A DNA stretch of 13,856 nucleotides from Ichthyophonus hoferi (Eukaryota > Opisthokonta > Ichthyosporea > Ichthyophonida > Ichthyophonidae). Under the pieces are notes generated by a model that was not told the origin of the DNA, searched no databases, and saw nothing but the letters and a program-made list of their open reading frames with translations. How positions within the stretch are numbered: the stretch's first letter is position 1; every line of letters starts with the position of its first letter. Shown in pieces: positions 8,062-13,856 of this stretch. Location of the stretch: NCBI GenBank assembly GCA_002751075.1, contig NAOQ01000184.1, positions 103,615 to 117,470 of the forward strand, in the 5' to 3' direction. The position numbers were made by a program, and so were the translations under genes.

Positions 8062-8196
8062 GAAGTCACTGGATGTACTGCGGAGAATGAGCATTATTAT
8101 GTAATCTATTATAATTACCGGTTAGTTTTAACTGCTTCTACATCTACCACATTATTTTTTAATTTGTTTCTCCGTAAGCATCGGCTTTTCTCATGA
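8062..8196 (+). CDS. Candidate terminal exon of the unrecognised small gene
   Basis: A 44-codon open stretch after a T-rich acceptor, in phase 0 with the donor at 7683, ending in TGA at 8194-8196. It begins EVTGCTAENEHYY and contains a hydrophobic segment (LVLTASTSTTLFFNLFL) followed by a basic tail (RKHR). Joined to either first exon it would give a 68-residue protein with one possible membrane segment. A GTAAGC near 8174 could be an alternative donor, so the end is uncertain. This is inference from phase, composition and splice signals only. Confidence 0.3.
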   Translation, partial: EVTGCTAENEHYYVIYYNYRLVLTASTSTTLFFNLFLRKHRLFS

Positions 8197-8648
8197 TCAG
8201 TTTAGCTGTTATTACTACAATTATATACATAGTTCATAGTTCTATTTCTCATCGCTACTATTTTTTCACCTTCAGTTCAGTCCTCTCCAGACTATTTTAA
8301 TATCTTTATTTTCAATGTTTTTATTAGTATAAATATCTTACAATCATATCTGAGACATATATAATATATCTGTGCTAAATATAACAAATTATTTGAGCCG
8401 CAGATAATCAAATGACAGATTACAAGATCGCAAAACACATGGTTTAATAGCCTCGATCCCCTTGGAACATCTCGAGCTCTAGTATTCTATTTAGAATGAT
8501 AGAATGACTGATTAATGATCATTGTTTGTTGCACCAGTAATAATAATTAAACTTTAATTACTTCTCAAATTCATTAGGTTGGGAACAATATAGTCCCAAG
8601 TTGTACGAATAGTCATTTCTACAAAGCTTATGATTTGTAAGGGTTGTT
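8197..8648. other. AT-rich spacer, no gene seen
   Basis: No coding, RNA or repeat signal that I can support. It contains a short GC-richer patch around 8446-8480 with a CTCGAG site and nothing further recognisable. Confidence 0.6.
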
Positions 8649-8999
8649 ATTGGCTAAATTAGTTTCCAATAAAATGAAAGTATTGGCTATCGAATTATTG
8701 GTTAGCTTATTATTATTATCATAAATAATGTTATGATATAATATAATAAAATATGATATAATGTAATACAACGTTATATAAGATAATATAATATGATATA
8801 ATGTAATACAACGTAATATAAGATAATATAATATGATATAATGTAATACAACGTAATATAAGATAATATAATATGATATAATGTAATACAACGTAATATA
8901 AGATAATATAATATAACATAAAATGAAATATATTTATTCCATTGGCTACCATTTTAACTCCAACTATTTTAACCAATAAGGAGATATATTTGATCCAAT
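8649..8999. promoter_or_regulatory. CCAAT cluster flanking a minisatellite
   Basis: Seven CCAAT pentamers on either strand lie at 8649, 8666, 8682, 8697, 8941, 8973 and 8995. Three are in the identical octamer ATTGGCTA (8649, 8682, 8941). TTATTGGTTA at 8695-8704 is a perfect inverted match of TAACCAATAA at 8970-8979, so the 40-bp array sits between mirrored arms. Confidence 0.6.
8751..8920. repeat. 40-bp minisatellite, four near-identical copies
   Basis: Units beginning ATGTAATACAACGT start at 8761, 8801, 8841 and 8881. Copy 1 has one T/A difference and the last copy decays at its end. The many Tyr/Ile-rich open frames here on the minus strand are by-products of the repeat. Confidence 0.97.
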
Positions 9000-9944
9000 A
9001 GCCCTATTTTAAAATTTAAATCAAATTAGTCTACATGGGTTAGTGGTGTATAGATTGACATTTAAATCGATATATGTTATGATACTTAACCTACTATATT
9101 ATAACGTACATATATTTATTTATTTGTATAAGGTGTATAACATAACTACGCTCTAGTGTTCACAGGGGCAACAAAAATATTAGTTTACATTTAAATATTT
9201 GTGTCAATATTCTTTAGTTATGGTTATTTATATTTAGTAACATTATGTCTAGTTGTGTTAACTAAAGGTAAGTTGGACTACAACACAAGACGCTTATATA
9301 CATACACACTTCTTTAGGCACCTCAATAACGTATTGAAGACGTTTATCCTTTAAAAAGTGAATAAACAAGTTAAATTGTAAAAAATATGGGTACTAGTAA
9401 AATTATTCTTATTACACACATACGCACAAACTATTATATTATCCTATTATCATATATACAAACATACATATTTCCTACTATATTATCATATATTATCATA
9501 TATTATTATACATATATAAATACCCACAGATCTAAATATATACCCTCGTACTGTCGTATGCACTATCATACTTACTTATATATATATATATATATGCATA
9601 CAAGTAGACATGCCATAGTATTATCATAAATCTCACACTAACTATACAAACACAAAAAATACACATATATGCAAACATACTTTCTAGTACCAATATATGT
9701 GTGCATGTATACTATTGTACTATCATCCTATAATTCTGTATACATACTTACATAAAAATATATATAAACAAACATACATATTGCATATATACCCATAAAT
9801 ATATATATTATCATACTATAGTACTATCATCCTATCATACCTATATACATAAGCTTGTATCAACACGTATATATATACTATCATACTTAGTCATCCTACC
9901 ATCACACCAGACACCATACCCACTCTCTCTTATGTCATTTAGAC
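9000..9944. other. STN1 upstream region
   Basis: About 950 bp before the STN1 start. From about 9400 to 9900 it is degenerate ACTATCAT, CATACATA and TATA low-complexity DNA. CACTCTCTCTTATGTCATTT followed by AG directly before the start codon resembles a splice acceptor, so a 5'-UTR intron is possible. The ATG frame at 9387-9629 is repeat-derived. Confidence 0.55.
9400..9900. repeat. Degenerate ACTATCAT / CATACATA low-complexity tract
   Basis: Short related words (CTATCATAC, ACTATCATCC, ACATACATA) recur irregularly with TA runs. No fixed period is visible by eye. A similar CATA-rich tract lies in STN1 intron 3. Confidence 0.75.
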
Positions 9945-12900
9945 ATGTCGATCACTCAACCCCGTTGCTATGCTGTCCACCTATGGGGTGTTGACCCTTT
10001 ATTCTGGGTGCATGCTAAACTATTTATATCTGATGTATTGGCGCTCTCTCCTCACGCCTATCTTCCTGGTAGGCTACGTGTTGTTCATCTATTTTTAAAT
10101 TTAAATTTTACTTAACCTGTTGACATATCTCTTTAATTTATTTAAGCTGTTAATTGAGGTTGATTTTCAAATAGTCAATAAAAGAACAAAGCAAACAATT
10201 CAAACTTAAAAAAACCATATATACGGTTTTAACGTATATAATAAGGTTATTATATTTTGGGCTTATTCATTTATTTTTGTTTATTTCTTAAAAGTTTCCT
10301 TTAGGCCAATCGGTACCTATTATACCTTTTATTAAACTTTTACTATTTATAAATTGGCTTCGAGACTGGCCTCTGGAGCTCGTTAAAGTCTACTATGACC
10401 AATGCATTAAAAGGTTGATGAACAATATATATATATTAGGTACCGAATTGCCTTATAAATGCCTAACAATATACTGAAACAGCCCATGCTATTGGTTGGC
10501 ATGGATGTGTTGCCAAGCAACGGTCAATGACATTAGTTATGGTTCTTATGGTTATGCAAAGTTAAATTTATTATTATTAAAATACTCCTGAGTGGCGAGG
10601 CCTTAACTAGAAACTGAGCCTGATATAGAGTGCCCGATTCAACTGGTATGATTACCAATCATATTGCACTTTTAAATATTTTAATATTCAATTGACCACT
10701 CAATGGAACGAAAATTGCTTCTAATTGGTCGTTCTAAATCTTCACTCAATAGCAGACGAGGTCTATACTGGTTTTCCATATTTAGGAATCAATTTCTTAT
10801 TGCATTCTATGTTTAAATTAATAATATATGTAGTATATATAGGGGGATAACTGTAAAAATAATCACATGTATTTGAACAATATTGCTGCCCGCTACAATA
10901 ACATTACCTAAAAGAAAGTATTAAACCCGCCTGAAAATTTGGTGAAAATTTATGAAGAAAGGCAGAAAGTAGTATATATAGACAGAATGATATGGTAAAA
11001 TACAGTCTAGTATATAGAGGAATATGGGGATTATAGTATAGTGACATAAAGATATATATTAGTGTATAGTGGTCTATATATAAGGAAATAGTACTATAGT
11101 GTACTTGTATACGATTCTATACTAATGCTGCATTACACTATACTATACTGTACCATATACTATATACTATACTGTAATAATGTAATATACTGTGCTGTAT
11201 TATACTACACTATATTATAATCTACTATACTATACTATACTATATTATATTATACTACACTATACTATGCTATACTACACTATACTTTACTATGATATAC
11301 TAAAGTATATTATCTTATACCGAACTATATTACACTATACTCTACTATGTTATAGTCTACCTTATACTATATATATACTACACATTATACTATATATTAC
11401 CATAAATAATATATTTATTACATTATATACTATATTATAGCATATCATATACATAAATATATAAACGCTATTGCCTGCATTACATGCTCTTTTATGTATA
11501 TGAATTATGTAATCAATAATAAAATGCGTATAGATAATCTTAGCCATTGGGTGAGGCATCCAATCGGTTTTAAGCATAAAATTTAAACACATACACACAT
11601 ATATACACGTAAGCCCAATTTTCATTAATACAATCTACAATATTATTGGTAGTACTAACTGTTTCTATTAAACAGACACATTCTTTCTTTTAAACCATCC
11701 AATCAGTCGTGTGGAGGTCATGGGATATATAGTCAGTGTTGATGTTCGCAGTAGACTAACGACATATCATGGTAGGTATAAGTGTATGTTTATATTATAG
11801 TATATTATATTGTATTATATTATATTATAGTATATTATATTGTGTTATATTATATTATAGTATATTATATTGCATTATATTATATTATGGTATATTATAT
11901 TGTATTATATTATATTATAGTATATTTTAAATATCATGAGATATATGATTAGTATAGATGATATGTCTGGACTTGCTACATACCACGCTATATATATATA
12001 TATATTATGATATTAAGTAAAATAACACTACATAATATAACATAGCATAACACATTGTAATATGGTATAATATAATATAGTATAGCATAACATAACATAA
12101 CATACATGACGTAGTATAATATTTACTAACCTTATCCAACCCTCCTATCTATAGTGGATGATGGTAGTGGTGTAATATCATGTGTTGTATGGAGTAAGAA
12201 TAATCGCGAAGAACCCCAATTCCCCCTAGAGTTGGGCACACTAGTGAAGGCTAGGGGGAGAGTGACGTCTTATAGAGAGGCCAGGCAAATTACTATTACT
12301 AGTATAGGTAAGCAATGATTATTGTTTGTGTATATATGAATGATATATAGACTATAGTATGATTTAAGATAGTGCAATATGAAATACTGTAATATAATAT
12401 AATATAATATAATATAATATAATATGATAATATGATATAATATACTATGAATAATATAATATAATATAATATAATATAACATAATATGATATAATATACT
12501 ATGATACAATATACTATGATATAATATAATATAATATAACATAATATGATATAATATACTATGATACAATATATTATGATATAATATAATATAGTATAGC
12601 ATAATATGATATAATATACTATAATATAATATAATATAATATAATATAATATAATATAATATAATATAATATGATATAATATACTATGATTTAATATAAT
12701 ATAATAATAATATAATGTAATATAATAGACTATGATATAATGTAGTATAGATTCAACTACTAAAGTATCCTATGCAATCATTCATACTGCACACTAGGAA
12801 GATTGTGTTGGAATCGTTACCACATACATATATTTATATACATATACATAGACTAATGTATGCACAGATATATGCATATACACATACTTACTCATACATA

Positions 12901-13589
12901 CACAAATGCATGCATTAATACATATACTATACATATACTATACATATATACATACATATTTACGCATACATATATATTTATAAATAGATTCATACCTACG
13001 TACGCCCATACATAAATACACAGGACATGCACATAACCATATATATTTACCCGTGCCTATTTCCTTGTAGGTGCAGAACGGATAAACAATGCCGAGTTGC
13101 TATGGTGGCTGGAGGTGAGTCAATTGAAACATCAGATTTACAGCCATCCTTTGGTGATCGAATCGGAATATGAGAATTGGTATGTGTACTTTAGTCGTAT
13201 AAATGGATTGTTCTGGTTGGGTGTGGGATGGGTAGGGATGAGTATCGAATTATTCTCCATTTTATATTACAGTACATTGTATTATATTATATTAGAGTAT
13301 AATATTAAGATCGTATAGTATATTATAGGGTATCATAGTACCTCTACATGTTATATTATAGTATATTACAGTATATTACATTATATTTTATTATTATATG
13401 ATATTATATTATAATAAGGTATATCATATGATATATAATAAGTTACATAACGTTGTTTTATCACGTGACCTCATTGTGATGTATTTCTATCCAATTAGGA
13501 ATCAGGGTCAAAAGAGGCCAGGCGAGGAGGTTAATGGGATGGCCTTACAACGACTGAAAATAGATGGACCAATGATAGATAAGGTGTGA
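9945..13589 (+). CDS. STN1: CST telomere-capping complex subunit STN1, five exons
   Basis: The spliced product is 190 residues. Exons are 9945-10068, 11676-11771, 12155-12307, 13071-13179 and 13499-13589. All introns are GT-AG; phases are 1, 1, 1 and 2. Exon 1 has HLWGVDPLFWVHAKLFISDV (residues 12-31), the STN1 N-terminal signature. Exon 2 gives NHPI (48-51) and the first OB strand; exon 3 begins VDDGSGVISCVVW (74-86) and contains GRVTSYREARQIT; exon 4 gives GAER then NAELLWWLE. These match the OB-fold order of human, plant and fission-yeast STN1. By family it binds TEN1 and CTC1 (or Cdc13), protects telomeres and recruits polymerase alpha-primase. The product stops soon after the OB fold, like plant STN1 and unlike human STN1, which adds winged-helix domains. 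Exon 5 is the least certain part, although AATAAA lies 11 bp past its stop. Confidence 0.93.
10509..10521. promoter_or_regulatory. RFX X-box-like site inside STN1 intron 1
   Basis: GTTGCCAAGCAAC fits the RFX X-box pattern (GTNRCC, short spacer, RGYAAC) with a 1-bp spacer. A CCATGC / GCATGG inverted repeat containing a CCAAT box ends about 4 bp upstream. It is a GC-richer spot inside an AT-rich intron. Function is inferred from the motif only. Confidence 0.4.
11130..11445. repeat. Degenerate TATAC/ACTAT pentamer tract in STN1 intron 1
   Basis: Pentamers related to TATAC and ACTAT recur for about 300 bp with frequent single-base changes. It yields a spurious Tyr/Leu-rich open frame on plus. 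Confidence 0.88.
11653..11659 (+). other. TACTAAC branch point, STN1 intron 1
   Basis: Exact match to the yeast-type branch-point heptamer, 16 bp before the acceptor of exon 2. Confidence 0.85.
11791..11925. repeat. 30-bp minisatellite in STN1 intron 2
   Basis: Units beginning TATATTATAG start at 11791, 11821, 11851, 11881 and 11911, exactly 30 bp apart, with single changes (TGTATT, TGTGTT, TGCATT). The last copy is partial. Confidence 0.97.
12124..12130 (+). other. TACTAAC branch point, STN1 intron 2
   Basis: Exact TACTAAC, 24 bp before exon 3, with a C/T-rich stretch in between. Confidence 0.85.
12390..12760. repeat. ATAAT pentamer tract with a 60-bp minisatellite
   Basis: Units beginning ATAATATGATATAATATACT start at 12481, 12541 and 12601, exactly 60 bp apart. 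A diverged copy precedes 12481. Pure ATAAT pentamer runs flank and follow them. Confidence 0.93.
12820..13050. repeat. CATA-rich tract in STN1 intron 3
   Basis: Irregular CATA, TACATA and CATACATA words with short TA runs, similar in style to 9400-9900. Confidence 0.75.
13180..13498 (+). other. STN1 intron 4 (319 bp)
   Basis: Donor GTATGT after GAATTG and acceptor CCAATTAG. The junction TG|G makes Trp161. The interior is TATTA-rich and contains a TCACGTGAC E-box at 13461-13469. No exact TACTAAC is seen. Without splicing, exon 4 would run on into a repeat-derived tail ending near 13318, so splicing is the better reading. Confidence 0.65.
13461..13469. promoter_or_regulatory. E-box TCACGTGAC in STN1 intron 4
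   Basis: Matches the extended Cbf1/USF-type E-box. It lies about 30 bp before the exon 5 acceptor. Function not shown. Confidence 0.3.
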
Positions 13590-13599
13590 CATAATGTGT

Positions 13600-13605
13600 A
13601 ATAAA
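13600..13605 (+). terminator. AATAAA polyadenylation-type signal after STN1
   Basis: AATAAA begins 11 bp past the STN1 TGA (13587-13589). The hexamer is not rare in this DNA, but its position supports exon 5 as the last exon. Confidence 0.4.
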
Positions 13606-13710
13606 TATGGGCATGTAGTGTAGACAGATATTGATTGGCTGTGTATGGTATAATATTGTGCTGTATTGAGGTATTGTATTTGGTTTTATATTATATTGTA
13701 TTATATTGTA

Positions 13711-13856
13711 TTGTGTTGTAATGTAATGTATTATACTGTATTGCATTATATTGTATTGTGTTGAAATGTAATGTATTATATTGTATTGCATTATATTGTG
13801 TTGTGTTGTAATGTAATGTATTATACTATATTGCATTATATTGTATTGTGTTGAAA
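13711..13856. repeat. 45-bp minisatellite running off the right edge
   Basis: Units beginning TTGTGTTG start at 13711, 13756, 13801 and 13846, exactly 45 bp apart. They alternate between TTGTGTTGTAATG and TTGTGTTGAAATG, so the true repeat is a 90-bp dimer. A related TATTG tract precedes it from about 13640. Confidence 0.97.

Larger units (their letters stand above)
10069..11675 (+). other. STN1 intron 1 (1,607 bp)
   Basis: Donor GTAGGC, acceptor AAACAG and an exact TACTAAC branch point at 11653-11659, 16 bp before the acceptor. The flanking exons join through a GAC codon (Asp42). The interior holds an RFX-like X-box, an unassigned open stretch at 10304-10477, and degenerate TATAC repeats at 11130-11445. 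Confidence 0.88.
11772..12154 (+). other. STN1 intron 2 (383 bp)
   Basis: Donor GTAGGTATA, acceptor CTATAG, exact TACTAAC at 12124-12130. The exons join as G|TG to make Val74 at the start of the VDDGSG motif. The 5' half is a 30-bp minisatellite. Confidence 0.93.
12308..13070 (+). other. STN1 intron 3 (763 bp)
   Basis: Donor GTAAGC and acceptor TTCCTTGTAG. No TACTAAC is near the acceptor; CATAAC around 13032-13037 is the nearest branch-like word. The left half is ATAAT pentamer and 60-bp repeat. The right half (12820-13050) is CATA-rich. Confidence 0.9.

Noticed and set aside
8628-8976. Two overlapping Tyr/Ile-rich minus-strand frames of 81-87 codons
   Set aside because: They are produced by the 40-bp minisatellite, whose unit happens to lack stops in these frames.
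11192-11625. Open frames on both strands in STN1 intron 1
   Set aside because: Repeat-derived Tyr/Leu/Ile-rich products; they lie between two well-supported STN1 exons.
12270-12602. 110-codon minus-strand frame
   Set aside because: Mostly the ATAAT and 60-bp repeat; its start overlaps STN1 exon 3 antisense.
13115-13120. Perfect GTGAGT donor inside STN1 exon 4
   Set aside because: Reading through gives WLEVSQLKHQIY, which fits the STN1 family, so it is treated as coding.
13531-13836. 101-codon minus-strand frame
   Set aside because: Translation of the 45-bp minisatellite plus antisense of STN1 exon 5.
1-13856. Telomere-like repeats or transposon/retroelement coding regions near the telomere gene
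   Set aside because: I found no TTAGGG-type arrays and no transposase, integrase or reverse-transcriptase motifs; having a telomere gene does not imply a telomere location.

Overview
This is a eukaryotic, very AT-rich nuclear window with split genes. The GC-richer islands are exons and almost everything else is TATAA-type low-complexity DNA. Three conserved genes can be rebuilt across GT-AG introns. (1) A histidine phosphotransfer (HPt, Ypd1-like) protein lies on + at 1870-3083 in 2 exons. (2) The mitochondrial iron-sulfur scaffold ISCU/Isu1 lies on - at 5231-4093 in 3 exons. (3) The telomere-capping CST subunit STN1 lies on + at 9945-13589 in 5 exons. None of them is a single open frame, so a plain ORF scan shows only fragments.

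Organism: a stand-alone HPt protein argues against animals and fits fungi, plants, amoebae and several protists. HPt, mitochondrial ISCU, STN1 and two exact TACTAAC branch points together fit an AT-rich, intron-bearing fungus or relative, perhaps early-diverging. The placement is inferred from gene content only. Introns run from 190 to about 1,600 bp, long for a typical fungus. Only standard stops (TAG, TGA) end the recognised genes.

Layout: 1-1869 is upstream DNA with TA and ATA microsatellites. 1870-3083 is the HPt gene, its 800-bp intron full of TATAA and ACAAT repeats. 3084-4092 lies between the convergent HPt and ISCU genes and holds a nested stem-loop at 3383-3461. 4093-5231 is ISCU. 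5232-7280 is ISCU upstream DNA with clustered CCAAT boxes, an E-box palindrome and other inverted repeats. 7281-7737 is a recent tandem duplication of about 229 bp; each copy carries the same 24-codon ATG reading frame ending exactly at a GTAAGY donor, which looks like a duplicated promoter plus first exon. A possible partner exon lies at 8062-8196. 8649-8999 is a 40-bp minisatellite flanked by mirrored CCAAT boxes. 9945-13589 is STN1, with 30-bp and 60-bp minisatellites in its introns. A 45-bp minisatellite runs off the right edge.

The three named genes serve unrelated processes (phosphorelay signalling, Fe-S cluster assembly, telomere maintenance) and do not form a functional cluster. The points most worth a second look are a leucine in ISCU at the yeast frataxin-bypass position, the duplicated first exon, the pentamer-multiple minisatellites, and a STN1 that appears to end just after its OB fold. 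I see no rRNA, tRNA, CRISPR array or recognisable transposon protein.
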